This document shows, one piece after another, positions 14,168-21,991 of a stretch of 24,962 nucleotides of DNA. The position numbers and the translations under genes are program-made. Source of the DNA: Bacilli bacterium (GTDB taxonomy: Bacteria > Bacillota_I > Bacilli_A > RF39 > UBA660); NCBI GenBank assembly GCA_017888105.1, contig JAGHGS010000150.1, positions 1 through 24,962 of the forward strand, read 5' to 3'. Below the pieces are notes generated by a model. It did not search any database. It was not told the DNA's origin and was given only the letters and a program-made list of their open reading frames with translations. Within the stretch, counting starts at the first letter, position 1. Every line of letters starts with the position of its first letter.

Positions 14168-15243
14168 GTTTTCACCTCAAAAGTTAATCCTTTCTTATTA
14201 ATTTTTAAATCGATATCATATTCAATATCTTGGGTAGTCCATAAATAAAAATCTTTTACGCGATATTTATTATAATAACTTTTCCCAATATTTAAGGCAT
14301 TAGATTGATACAATTGAAACTTCTTTAATACCTTATCTAATTCTTTTTCAATCACTTTACTAAATTCCTTTTCAAGCTTCAAATAAGCGTTAGCATCTTT
14401 TAAATCGTAATTACAAGTAGACTCACTAATACGAGCATTTATTGTTGCCTTCACCATTATTTTATCTTTTCCTAGTTCAATCGCAACATCACTTTTATAA
14501 TCAGCAATCGTAATTGTTTTATCATTATCACAACTCATACTAAAATGGATGGATTCTACATTAAAATTGTTAAGTAAATTTACGATACTAGCCTCTTTAT
14601 TATTAAAAGTATACACTAGACTATAATCTTTAAAGATTCCTAGACCTGTAAGTTCAATTTTATCTTTATCATCGACTTTAAAAACAGGAAGCATAGCATC
14701 TTCACCCTCGCTAAGTATACTATTAAGGGTTTTTGTAAACTGTATATAATAAGCTGAATTGTAAGTTTCACTATTAAATTCTAATAATTGAACTAAATAA
14801 GAGCTGACAATAGGATGCTCCTTGGAACTAGCGCTTAGTAAATCTTCCGCTGAACCCTCGGCAATTGCTGCATAAAACTCATTTCGAAGTCTTTCGGTTC
14901 GAATTAAATAATCAACACAATCTTCTAAATGATTTTTGGCAACTTCTTCACTAAAAACAACTATTTCTACATGTTCAAAGTAAGGAACTTTATCTATTTT
15001 ATTTGCTGATTTAGTAAAAGCTTCTACTAAGGTATTTCCAGAAGAAGTAATATAATAGGTACCACTAGAACCACTCGTTTCGCCTTCTTTTTTGGTACTA
15101 ATTATTTCAAAAGTTACTTTAAATTCTTCTTTATCATAGTCAATCGCAATCCCAGAGATAATACCTAAATCATTTAATTGATTATAATCATAACAACCAC
15201 TAAGTAATAGGGGAATAAAAAGCATTAAAAATATTTTTTTCAT
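14164..15243 (-). CDS. gerKC: Spore germination lipoprotein, Ger(x)C family
   Basis: 359 aa. Lipoprotein signal MKKIFLMLFIPLLLSGC with the lipidated cysteine at 17, followed by the family-typical YDYNQLNDLGIISGIAIDYD (compare W-x-x-x-E-L-x-x-x-x-x-x-x-G-x-x-x-D in GerAC). The long alpha/beta body includes VEIVVFSEEVAKNHLEDCVDYLIR, the conserved region after the first domain, and ends with a domain carrying KFQLYQSNALNIGKSYY. It is the C subunit of the germinant receptor, anchored on the outer face of the spore inner membrane. Start ATG 15243 follows a perfect AAGGAG and overlaps the A-subunit stop (ATGA). Translation is coupled across the operon. Confidence 0.92.
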   Translation of the reverse strand: MKKIFLMLFIPLLLSGCYDYNQLNDLGIISGIAIDYDKEEFKVTFEIISTKKEGETSGSSGTYYITSSGNTLVEAFTKSANKIDKVPYFEHVEIVVFSEEVAKNHLEDCVDYLIRTERLRNEFYAAIAEGSAEDLLSASSKEHPIVSSYLVQLLEFNSETYNSAYYIQFTKTLNSILSEGEDAMLPVFKVDDKDKIELTGLGIFKDYSLVYTFNNKEASIVNLLNNFNVESIHFSMSCDNDKTITIADYKSDVAIELGKDKIMVKATINARISESTCNYDLKDANAYLKLEKEFSKVIEKELDKVLKKFQLYQSNALNIGKSYYNKYRVKDFYLWTTQDIEYDIDLKINKKGLTFEVKT

Positions 15244-16673
15244 AAGTTTTCTCCTTGCTTTATTTGATTTGATTTGGTAAGAATACTACTGCGTTTCTTG
15301 TCTTTGCGAAGAGGACCTTTGAGTGCTGTTTTTAAAAGATATGTTTTATCAAAAGGAACTAAAGGATAGAAATAAGGTTTACCAAAAGAATGAATTTTAT
15401 TAATGCGAATAAGAAAATAGAAAGTAGCAAATACCAGTCCTAAAATACCATAGAAAGTGGCAGCAAAAAGGAAGATAAATCGTAAATTTCTTAGAGCATT
15501 CGATACTTCAATTTCAGTAAATATGAGGCTTGCCATAAAGGTTAGGGCAATAATAATGATAGTTATAGGTGAAACAATTCCTGCGGATACGGCTGCATCT
15601 CCTAAAACTAAAGCCCCAAGTATTGATATTGCACTTCCATAAGCATTGGGAAATCTTAAATCACTTTCTCTTAGCATCTCACATATAAAAAGCATAATTA
15701 AAACTTCAATAATAGAAGGAAAGGGGACCCCATCTCTTTGAATACTAAAACTAACGAGTAATTCGGTAGGAATTGTTTCTTGATTATAATTAACTAAAGC
15801 AATATATATTGCTGGTACTGTCATAGATAGAAAAAAACAAGCAAAACGAATTATTTTTAGAAAGTTAATATTTTTACTTTTATGATAATTATCAATACCA
15901 GGATTAATAAAATCAATAAAAAAGGCTGGTAAGATAATGGCAAAAGGGGAAGTATCCATAACAATAACGAGTTTTCCCTCTAAAAGAGCTTTTGAAACAA
16001 AATCAGGTCGTTCCGTTATTTGATAAGTAGGAAAATGAGTTTTATCTTCCTCACAAATTAATTGACCAATCATACTGGAATCTAGGATACCATCAATATC
16101 AATTTTATTTAATTTATCTTTGATGAGGTTAATTGTTTCTTCTTCTGCTATATCATCAAAATATAAAAGACCTACTTTGGTGAGTGTTTTTCTTCCAATA
16201 GTAAATTCTTCTGTTTTAAGTTTACTTGATTTGAGACGTTTTTTAATAAGACCTAAATTAATTTGATAATTTTCTGTAAAAGCATCTTTTGGTCCATTGG
16301 GTGCTGGTTCTGTATCAGGAGTGGGAATACCTCGGTTAATATCTGCTCTAGTTTCAATTCCAAGTATGGTGTTATCTCTAATTACAATGGTAAATCCATT
16401 CGTGATAAAATATTCTATTTCATCTATATTTTTAATTTCTTTGGTATTTGGTCCGGGAATTAAACTAGCTAAGTCTAATTTTTTGGTATTTTTAAAACTT
16501 CCAAAGTTACTTAAATTTTTTAAAATATAATTATTTACTTTATTACTAGAACTAACTGTTTCTAAATAAAGAACATAAATCGTATCAAAAAGGGATAATT
16601 TCACTTTTTTTATAATTAAATCAGGGGTATTTTTAAATTCTTCCTTTATTCTATCCACAATTTTTTCTTCCAT
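15240..16673 (-). CDS. gerKA: Spore germination receptor subunit A, GerAA/GerKA type
   Basis: 477 aa. ATG 16673 is chosen because AGGTGG precedes it; a longer frame to 16721 has no site. The soluble N-terminal half contains the family signatures IPGPNT and RGIPTPDTEPAPNGPKDAF, then N-x-x-LIKKRLKS. The C-terminal half has several membrane helices with the diagnostic GVPFPSIIEVLIMLFICEML, YGSAISILGALVLGDAAVSA and GIVSPITI, as in GerAA, GerKA and SpoVAF. It is the first gene of an A-C-B operon, the gene order of gerK. Expression is expected in the forespore under sigma-G. A complete tri-cistronic receptor is strong evidence that the organism sporulates or did so recently. Confidence 0.95.
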   Translation of the reverse strand: MEEKIVDRIKEEFKNTPDLIIKKVKLSLFDTIYVLYLETVSSSNKVNNYILKNLSNFGSFKNTKKLDLASLIPGPNTKEIKNIDEIEYFITNGFTIVIRDNTILGIETRADINRGIPTPDTEPAPNGPKDAFTENYQINLGLIKKRLKSSKLKTEEFTIGRKTLTKVGLLYFDDIAEEETINLIKDKLNKIDIDGILDSSMIGQLICEEDKTHFPTYQITERPDFVSKALLEGKLVIVMDTSPFAIILPAFFIDFINPGIDNYHKSKNINFLKIIRFACFFLSMTVPAIYIALVNYNQETIPTELLVSFSIQRDGVPFPSIIEVLIMLFICEMLRESDLRFPNAYGSAISILGALVLGDAAVSAGIVSPITIIIIALTFMASLIFTEIEVSNALRNLRFIFLFAATFYGILGLVFATFYFLIRINKIHSFGKPYFYPLVPFDKTYLLKTALKGPLRKDKKRSSILTKSNQIKQGENL

Positions 16674-16711
16674 AATCTTCCACCTAAAATTATTATTGGT
16701 AAAATTAAAAT

Positions 16712-16741
16712 TTCTATACAAAAGAAAAAATATTAATATTC
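16712..16741 (-). promoter_or_regulatory. Candidate sigma-G promoter of the ger operon
   Basis: On the minus strand GAATA (16737-16741), 18 bp, TATAGAA (16712-16718) partly fits the sigma-G consensus (GHATR, 17-18 bp, CATNNTA). The first -10 base and one other do not match, so this is tentative. It overlaps the region of the divergent promoter at 16757. Confidence 0.3.
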
Positions 16742-16756
16742 AAGTGATAAATATTA

Positions 16757-16765
16757 TGGTATAAT
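16757..16765 (+). promoter_or_regulatory. Extended -10 promoter of the XRE-TM regulator
   Basis: TGG plus a perfect TATAAT (16757-16765), ~20 nt before the translation signals; no good -35. Start codon is at 16792. Confidence 0.6.
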
Positions 16766-16791
16766 CTTAAATGTAAATATAGGTGATTAGT

Positions 16792-17871
16792 GTGAATTTA
16801 GAGAAAACAGGAAAATTAATACGTGAATTACGCAAAGAAAAAAACATGACGCAAGAAGTTTTAGCAAATAAACTAAATATAGGTAGAGAAGCAGTGTCAA
16901 AATGGGAAAATGGAAAATGCTTACCAGATATTTCGATATTTCCTCAGCTAAGTAAAGAATTAGGAATATCTGTAAACGAATTAATATATGGCGAAAGAGA
17001 AACAGAAAATAATAAAAAAGAAATAGAAACAGTATCTCTTAATATTTATAATGAAAATAAGAAAATAAAAAAAGCTTTAATTATAATTAGTTTACTATGT
17101 ATAATTTTAATACTTTCTTTTTTGATTTATTATTTTGTTTCTACTTATAATTCGATACATGTATATACATTTAATTATTCAGACAATCAAATAAATATAA
17201 CAGATGGAATTTTGGTGCAAACAAGTGATAGAATTTTTTTTGATTTAGGAACAGTTACTTCAGATGATAAAGTAGAAAGATTAAAATTATATTATATTGA
17301 TGAACATCAAAATGAAGTATTAATTCAAGAAGTAGATGATAATAAGATTAGTTTTAATGATTATAAAGGATATAATGCTTATGTAGATTTTGAAAATTTA
17401 ACATATATCTTTTCTAATATGTATTTAGAAATCCAATTTGAAGATGACCAATCAGTTATTCCCATTCATCTTTCTAAAACTTTTTCAAACAATCATTTAG
17501 TTCCAGAAAGTCAAGAAAATATAGTAACCAAATATTTTAAAGAAATAGAAAATTTATCGAACGTACAGGAAAGTATTCAAGAAATTTTTGATTTTGATGG
17601 TGTAAATTACACATATCAAATTAATGATTTAAATTACTTATATCTTCCAGATGCAGAAATTTTGTATGTAAAAAGTGAAGATATGTTAAAAGAATGGTAT
17701 TATAATTTAGAAAGCAAAGAACTTAAATATACACTCTATGATAAAGATTATAATGTACTAATGTCATATTCTCTTTTAAATAATCATTTAGTCTGTGATA
17801 AAGGAAACTGTCAAGATTATCTAAATGAAACTAATATTTTTTTTGAAAATTTTAAGGATATCATAACATAG
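16792..17871 (+). CDS. Membrane-anchored XRE-family regulator with extracytoplasmic domain
   Basis: 359 aa, start GTG 16792, 5 nt after AGGTGA (an upstream GTG at 16783 lies inside that site). Residues ~1-62 are an XRE helix-turn-helix (LIRELRKEKNMTQEVLANKL, AVSKWENGKCLPDI, SVNELIYGE). A linker leads to a single membrane helix near 95-120 (ALIIISLLCIILILSFLIYY), and ~235 residues of beta-rich, acidic domain are predicted outside. This is a one-component transmembrane regulator: DNA binding inside, sensing outside. It sits immediately before the cluster of exported proteins at 17938-22258, separated by a strong terminator, and is the likely regulator of that cluster. It resembles the regulator at 23292 in its DNA-binding half only. 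The ligand is unknown. Confidence 0.85.
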   Translation: MNLEKTGKLIRELRKEKNMTQEVLANKLNIGREAVSKWENGKCLPDISIFPQLSKELGISVNELIYGERETENNKKEIETVSLNIYNENKKIKKALIIISLLCIILILSFLIYYFVSTYNSIHVYTFNYSDNQINITDGILVQTSDRIFFDLGTVTSDDKVERLKLYYIDEHQNEVLIQEVDDNKISFNDYKGYNAYVDFENLTYIFSNMYLEIQFEDDQSVIPIHLSKTFSNNHLVPESQENIVTKYFKEIENLSNVQESIQEIFDFDGVNYTYQINDLNYLYLPDAEILYVKSEDMLKEWYYNLESKELKYTLYDKDYNVLMSYSLLNNHLVCDKGNCQDYLNETNIFFENFKDIIT

Positions 17872-17898
17872 TGCCTAACAAGCACTATGTTTTTTTTA
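17865..17898 (+). terminator. Strong intrinsic terminator after the XRE-TM gene
   Basis: ACATAGTGC (17866-17874) pairs with GCACTATGT (17882-17890), 7-nt loop, followed by a run of eight or more T. The stop codon TAG (17869-17871) is in the left arm. Confidence 0.9.
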
Positions 17899-17937
17899 TT
17901 AATTGTGGTATCCTTAAAACAAGATAGGAGAGGAAAT

Positions 17938-18654
17938 ATGTTAAAGAAAATTATATGGATAAGTTTCATTGTATTTGTAATACAATTACAAAATGTTAGT
18001 GCCAAAGAAATTTTTTATCAAAATGAAAATGGGGTTAGTTTTGCAAAAGAAGAGTACGAATTTTTAAGTAAAATGTTCTGGGATGGTTGTCAGGATATTA
18101 TGACATTAAATGATTACGATAAATTTATTGAATCAAAAATAATGGATGGTGAATTTGAATCAAAGGAACTTATTATTCCTGTTACTAGAGCAACGTCAAT
18201 AAGTGATTCAAATAAATCATTAAAAATTTCAAAATCATGTTCTACAAATTGTACAATTTCTATTACCGCATCTTGGAAAGGTAATCCAACCATACATAGT
18301 TATGATGTTATTGGAGCTTACTTATCAGGTACGGTATTACAGGGTAATCCGATTACAACAGTATCTTCGGGAATTACAAGTACAACTTCTAACGAAATAA
18401 AAAGATTTAGCAATGGTTTTGGTGTATCGGTAAAGATACCTAATTATGGAAATAAGCTCGTCATAAATACTGTATTTAATGTATCAAAAGGTGGAACTGT
18501 GTATGGAAGCTATCAACATGCTATGAAAAATATTAGTCTTTCTGATAGCAAAAATTATACTTTATCCAGAAATGGTTTTGGAGGAGTATTTGATTTCAAA
18601 GGAACTGCTTTTAGTACATATGATAGAATGTCCGGTGTAAATATAAGCGTATAA
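17938..18654 (+). CDS. Secreted protein of unknown function
   Basis: 238 aa; ATG 17938 is preceded by AGGAGAGG. The N-terminus is a classic Sec signal peptide (LKKIIWISFIVFVIQLQNVSA, cleavage after residue ~22). The mature part starts with an acidic helical segment with a FAKEEYEFLSKMF stretch. A beta-rich domain follows (SLKISKSCSTNCTISITASW, NPTIHSYDVIGAYLSGTV, GFGVSVKIPNYGNKLVINT) with a Cys-x3-Cys pair that could form a disulphide. I have the impression of similar secreted proteins of unknown function in other Firmicutes, but cannot name a family. It is the first gene of the exported-protein island; no clear promoter of its own was found. Confidence 0.82.
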   Translation: MLKKIIWISFIVFVIQLQNVSAKEIFYQNENGVSFAKEEYEFLSKMFWDGCQDIMTLNDYDKFIESKIMDGEFESKELIIPVTRATSISDSNKSLKISKSCSTNCTISITASWKGNPTIHSYDVIGAYLSGTVLQGNPITTVSSGITSTTSNEIKRFSNGFGVSVKIPNYGNKLVINTVFNVSKGGTVYGSYQHAMKNISLSDSKNYTLSRNGFGGVFDFKGTAFSTYDRMSGVNISV

Positions 18655-18684
18655 GTATATTTAAATAAAAAGAGAGGAATGGTG

Positions 18685-18696
18685 ATTCTATAGAAT
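18685..18696. repeat. 12-bp palindrome upstream of the metzincin gene
   Basis: ATTCTATAGAAT, a perfect palindrome in the 88-bp gap before the metzincin-like gene. It could be an operator, but one copy in AT-rich DNA is weak support. Confidence 0.25.
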
Positions 18697-18742
18697 AAAA
18701 TAATATATTATATATTTGTAATAATTTTTATAGGAGGCTAAA

Positions 18743-19309
18743 ATGAAAGAAAAATTAAAAAAAGGGGTAATAGGGTTTATAATATTAGCAGCATTAATTG
18801 TTGTTCCATATACTATTGCCAACGCTTCTGCTCGATACTATGTTTTGTACTTATTAGATGTTTGGAGTGTTGATAGTGGTAAACATCTTGATTGGAATGG
18901 AAATACAAATTATATGTCTAATTGGAATACCGGAGTGCAAACTTGGAACAATTATAAAAGTGGTGTAATTAGAAAAGATGGAGCTTTTACTATAAATGAT
19001 GTTACTATAAGTGATGTAAATAGCTTAACAGCGAATACAGTGGCTCTTACAAATCAAACATATAGGAATCCAGGAAAAAGCATTAGCGCAACTGTTCAAT
19101 TTTCAAAAACCGAGATGGATAAATTATCAACAGTAAAGAAAAATATTGCTTGTAGCCATGAAATAGGACATTTACTAGGATTAGATGAAAATAAGAATGA
19201 TGGTACTAATCTAATTATGTTCAATATTATAGCATATAATACTTCAAATAACGTTTTGCATAATATAGATAAATTCCATTATGATTATATGTACAATAAT
19301 AAATATTAA
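18743..19309 (+). CDS. Secreted metzincin-like zinc metalloprotease
   Basis: 188 aa; ATG 18743 follows a perfect AGGAGG. A signal peptide covers residues 1-30 (GVIGFIILAALIVVPYTIANASA). The mature domain is small and matrixin- or snapalysin-like: strands and TGVQTWNNYKSG in the N-terminal part, then the zinc motif CSHEIGHLLGLDEN with H139, E140 and H143, G146, and E149 at the position where most metzincins have His or Asp as third ligand. The downstream LIMF (M159) could be the Met-turn. A short protein with no propeptide other than a possible small one. It is expected to act outside the cell. It lies between other exported proteins with short gaps, suggesting co-expression. The glutamate at the third ligand position is unusual and should be treated with care. 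Confidence 0.8.
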   Translation: MKEKLKKGVIGFIILAALIVVPYTIANASARYYVLYLLDVWSVDSGKHLDWNGNTNYMSNWNTGVQTWNNYKSGVIRKDGAFTINDVTISDVNSLTANTVALTNQTYRNPGKSISATVQFSKTEMDKLSTVKKNIACSHEIGHLLGLDENKNDGTNLIMFNIIAYNTSNNVLHNIDKFHYDYMYNNKY

Positions 19310-19326
19310 TAGGAGAAAAGTAACAT

Positions 19327-19989
19327 ATGAATAAAAAATTAAAAATAATTGGATGTATAACTATAATAAGTATCTGTGCATTTTTAGGGATATACAATGG
19401 CTTAAAAACCACAGATTTAAGCACTGAAATGTATAATGGTTTACCCGTAAATTATGCTCATAGTTTATGGATGTATGACTCTTCCACTCCTGAAAGAGCA
19501 GTTGGCATTAGTGACTATGTATTTGTGGCAAAAATTAATAAAATTTTAAGAACTGAATATACGAATCAAATGGAAATAGAGGTTGGATTAAACGAAACAG
19601 AAACCTTTAGTAATCCTTATACTATTTATGAGATTGAAGTAATTGAAAATATCAAAGGAAATCTAATTATAGGAGAACCAATAGAATTTAAACAATATGG
19701 TGGTTTGAACAGTGATGGAGTAAGCTATACGTTTTTGGAAGGTGGTAGTTTATTAAATGTAGGAGAATACTATATTATACTTTGTAATACATTTGGGTCA
19801 GATAGGGAAATAGAAGTAGCTGATCCAGATAGAATAGTTTCTTTAGGTAGCCATTATAATCCATATACTAGAAGTAATAATGTAATATCGGTTTATCGTA
19901 ATGCTTTTATCAATCAAATTGTTCCTGAAGATTTGAATGAATTTGATAATAATATATCGAAATATGATGTGAATTATGTTTCGGAATAA
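19327..19989 (+). CDS. Exported protein of unknown function
   Basis: 220 aa; ATG 19327 lies ~11 nt after AGGAG, 17 bp after the metzincin stop. The N-terminal hydrophobic segment IIGCITIISICAFLGIY could be a signal/anchor. The extracellular part shows a beta-barrel-like pattern often seen in small exported Firmicute proteins: VGISDYVFVAKINKIL, then YTIYEIEVIENIKGNLIIGEPIEFKQYGG and GGSLLNVGEYYIILCNTFG. I recognise the style (an OB- or NTR-like strand pattern) but no named family. Part of the exported island and probably co-transcribed with its neighbours. Confidence 0.8.
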   Translation: MNKKLKIIGCITIISICAFLGIYNGLKTTDLSTEMYNGLPVNYAHSLWMYDSSTPERAVGISDYVFVAKINKILRTEYTNQMEIEVGLNETETFSNPYTIYEIEVIENIKGNLIIGEPIEFKQYGGLNSDGVSYTFLEGGSLLNVGEYYIILCNTFGSDREIEVADPDRIVSLGSHYNPYTRSNNVISVYRNAFINQIVPEDLNEFDNNISKYDVNYVSE

Positions 19990-20001
19990 GAGGGATTTTA
20001 A

Positions 20002-20268
20002 ATGAAAAAGAAAGCAGTGATTTTCACAATAACAATTTTGTCAATTTATTTGGTGTTTTTGGGATTTGAAATTATGCGTTTAAAAATCTTGAATACTGGA
20101 TCCAGACCTCTGATTACTTTAAAAAAGAGTATCAGTAAAGAAAAAGAAAGCTATTCAGGATTAGGGTATCAAATAATTTATTTAAAAAAATGTGACAAGA
20201 AAAGCTCTGATCTTGAATTATGTCAAATATATGAAACAAAATTTTCAATTTTGGGTATTGAACTTTAA
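20002..20268 (+). CDS. Small single-pass exported protein, 88 aa
   Basis: ATG 20002 follows GAGGG, 12 bp after the previous stop. A membrane or signal helix spans residues ~5-24 (VIFTITILSIYLVFLGFEI). The short outer part has SYSGLGYQIIYLKKCDKKS, two cysteines (CDK and LCQIY) and the ending FSILGIEL. Short exported proteins with a GLGY and a C-terminal strand of this kind occur in other Firmicutes, function unknown. Next gene starts 28 bp downstream. Confidence 0.75.
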   Translation: MKKKAVIFTITILSIYLVFLGFEIMRLKILNTGSRPLITLKKSISKEKESYSGLGYQIIYLKKCDKKSSDLELCQIYETKFSILGIEL

Positions 20269-20296
20269 TATTCTATTTAATGGAAAGGAAAAATAT

Positions 20297-21469
20297 ATGA
20301 GAAAAATTTTTGCAATAATTTTAATATCTTTTACTTTTATGTTTTGTGTAACAAAAGTATCTGCTAGTTCAAATGCTATTGCTTCAGTAGTTGCATGTAA
20401 ATATGGTTTTGGTGATATAAATACTAAACCACTTGGAGAGTATGTTACCTCTAGACTATCTACAAGTTTAAATTTTCATACTGTTTATAATACCTATAGC
20501 CCAACCAAAAGCATTCTCAAAGGGGAAACAACTATAGATAGATATTTTTTAGAGTCAGATGTATTATATTTGGCTGGGCATGCGACTAAAAGTAATATGG
20601 CTTGGGAGGGATGCACTATTCCAAAAGTGGGGATTCGTGCCTTTGATACGGATTATTCAAGTACAGAGGATGGCTATTTAGTGGGCGTAGGGCAATATGA
20701 TTTATCAAGAGTTAAATTTGTTATGCTTGAAGGTTGTGATACAGCAAAAGGGACAAGTAATATTTCTAAATTTTTCGTCACGAAAGGAGCTACTACATCT
20801 TTAGGATGGAGTACAGAAATAAATGCGTTTTCAGCTAAATCTTGGCTTACAAGATTTTGGGATAAGGTAAGCTCTGGCGGAACAATACAAGAAGCAAATA
20901 ATTACGCTAATTCTGCTACATATATAGCTAGTTCCATAAAAAATACAGTTATATATGGAAATAAAAATTTAAAATTGAGTACTTTAAAAACATTAGCAGT
21001 AAATAATTTAAGTTCACCACGATATGGAAGTGCTAAACTTGAAAATGAATATAATTTTATGAAAAAAGTAAATAGTAATGATATTATAGAGAAAATATCT
21101 TATCTTATTAAGGAAAATATTAATTCAAATTTCAACATAAAAAACTTTGAGATCACAACTAGTTATAGTGATGGTAAAAAAATTGTAGATTTAATATACA
21201 ATATTGATGGAGTAGTAGTAGAATTAGGTTATACTATCTTTATACAAAATAATTATATAACTAGTATTTTTGATAATACAAATGAAGTTAATTTGAATGA
21301 TTTGGGAAAAGAAATAAAAGAATTAAAAATATCAAAAAATTCTACAAATACGAAAAATAAGATTGTCTATGATTATTTAACAAAAGAATTATATAAATTT
21401 ACTGAACAAACTAGCATTGATAGCTATGGTGCAATTCAAAAAGGTTATAGTATAGAAAAGATAGCATAA
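20297..21469 (+). CDS. Secreted CHAT/caspase-like protein
   Basis: 390 aa. ATG 20297 is chosen over a longer frame (from 20192) because a signal peptide (RKIFAIILISFTFMFCVTKVSA, cleavage ~23) and an AAGGAA site define it. The mature N-terminal domain has the CHAT (caspase HetF associated with TPR) layout: VLYLAGHATKS with His95, then FVMLEGCDTAKG with Cys147, spaced ~52 residues apart. The family-typical tail KFFVTKGATTSLGWSTEINAFSAKSWLTRFWDKVSSGGTIQEA follows. The C-terminal ~150 residues form a lysine-rich alpha/beta domain of unknown type. CHAT proteins are cysteine proteases or protease relatives and are usually cytoplasmic and linked to effectors or TPRs. A signal peptide is unusual and suggests an extracellular role. 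Both catalytic residues appear present. Confidence 0.8.
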   Translation: MRKIFAIILISFTFMFCVTKVSASSNAIASVVACKYGFGDINTKPLGEYVTSRLSTSLNFHTVYNTYSPTKSILKGETTIDRYFLESDVLYLAGHATKSNMAWEGCTIPKVGIRAFDTDYSSTEDGYLVGVGQYDLSRVKFVMLEGCDTAKGTSNISKFFVTKGATTSLGWSTEINAFSAKSWLTRFWDKVSSGGTIQEANNYANSATYIASSIKNTVIYGNKNLKLSTLKTLAVNNLSSPRYGSAKLENEYNFMKKVNSNDIIEKISYLIKENINSNFNIKNFEITTSYSDGKKIVDLIYNIDGVVVELGYTIFIQNNYITSIFDNTNEVNLNDLGKEIKELKISKNSTNTKNKIVYDYLTKELYKFTEQTSIDSYGAIQKGYSIEKIA

Positions 21470-21492
21470 AAATATGTTAATGGAAAGAAATT

Positions 21493-21520
21493 AGAAAATT
21501 CTGAATATACAGAATTTTCT
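21493..21520 (+). terminator. Hairpin after the CHAT-like gene
   Basis: AGAAAATTCTG (21493-21503) pairs perfectly with CAGAATTTTCT (21510-21520), loop AATATA. The following T-run is interrupted (TAATTT), so termination may be partial before the tandem small-protein genes. Confidence 0.55.
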
Positions 21521-21539
21521 TAATTTCAATGGAGGAAGA

Positions 21540-21806
21540 ATGAAAAAAGTAAGAATAATAAAAATAATTTTATGGACAATGTTAATTTTGTTTATTGGAT
21601 ATATATTATATTTAATGTATGTAGAACCATATACAAAAAACGGAAGTCATTATATAACAGTTGATGAATGTAAAGAAACATATAATTGTGATTGTACTTA
21701 TGATGATGGAGAAATGTGTTTATGTACTCTAAAAAAATGGTTTACGGAAAAAGAATACTTTTGCGTTAGAGAAGATATTAGTGATAATCAAATTATAAAA
21801 GAATAG
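21540..21806 (+). CDS. Membrane-anchored six-cysteine small protein, copy 1
   Basis: 88 aa; ATG 21540 follows GGAGG. Residues 6-27 form one membrane helix (IIKIILWTMLILFIGYILYLMY), preceded by positive residues, so the C-terminal ~60 residues should be outside. That part has six cysteines (C44, C50, C52, C60, C62, C75) in a C-x5-C-x-C-x7-C-x-C-x12-C pattern that could form three disulphides or bind metal. The protein has no recognised family. It is a duplicate of 21992-22258, from which it differs at 13 of 88 positions, 11 of them within residues 38-79. Located at the end of the exported-protein island. Confidence 0.85.
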   Translation: MKKVRIIKIILWTMLILFIGYILYLMYVEPYTKNGSHYITVDECKETYNCDCTYDDGEMCLCTLKKWFTEKEYFCVREDISDNQIIKE

Positions 21807-21810
21807 CAAC

Positions 21811-21842
21811 ACTCAAGTTTTGAAAACTACTGAGTAGTTTAC
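21811..21842 (+). terminator. Terminator-like hairpin, duplicated after each small-protein copy
   Basis: AAACTAC (21824-21830), TGA, GTAGTTT (21834-21840) is a perfect 7-bp hairpin. In copy 2 the equivalent region pairs TACTCA (22263-22268) with TGAGTA (22284-22289), followed by ATTTTA. T-runs are short. Confidence 0.4.
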
Positions 21843-21881
21843 TTTAATCCAAAATAATTCAATTTTTTATATAAAAAGTAA

Positions 21882-21910
21882 TTTACTTTATCATATGTTT
21901 CTGTTACAAT
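21882..21910 (+). promoter_or_regulatory. Promoter of small-protein copy 2
   Basis: TTTACT (21882-21887), 17 bp, TACAAT (21905-21910) with a TGT extended -10. It lies in the unique spacer, so copy 2 has its own promoter and ~75-nt leader. Confidence 0.6.
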
Positions 21911-21991
21911 TTGAATAAAATAACCCACTTAAATTAGATAAAGAAGATTTGATATTTTCATATATATAAAAATATATTCAATGGAGGAAGT

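Noticed and set aside
15457..16530. Three short plus-strand frames opposite gerKA
   Set aside because: Antisense to a clear GerA-family coding region; no ribosome binding sites.
17817..18005. Minus-strand frame across the terminator after the XRE-TM gene
   Set aside because: Overlaps a strong terminator, an RBS and a signal peptide on the other strand.
19227..19424. Minus-strand frame across the metzincin and next gene
   Set aside because: Antisense to two genes with good signals.
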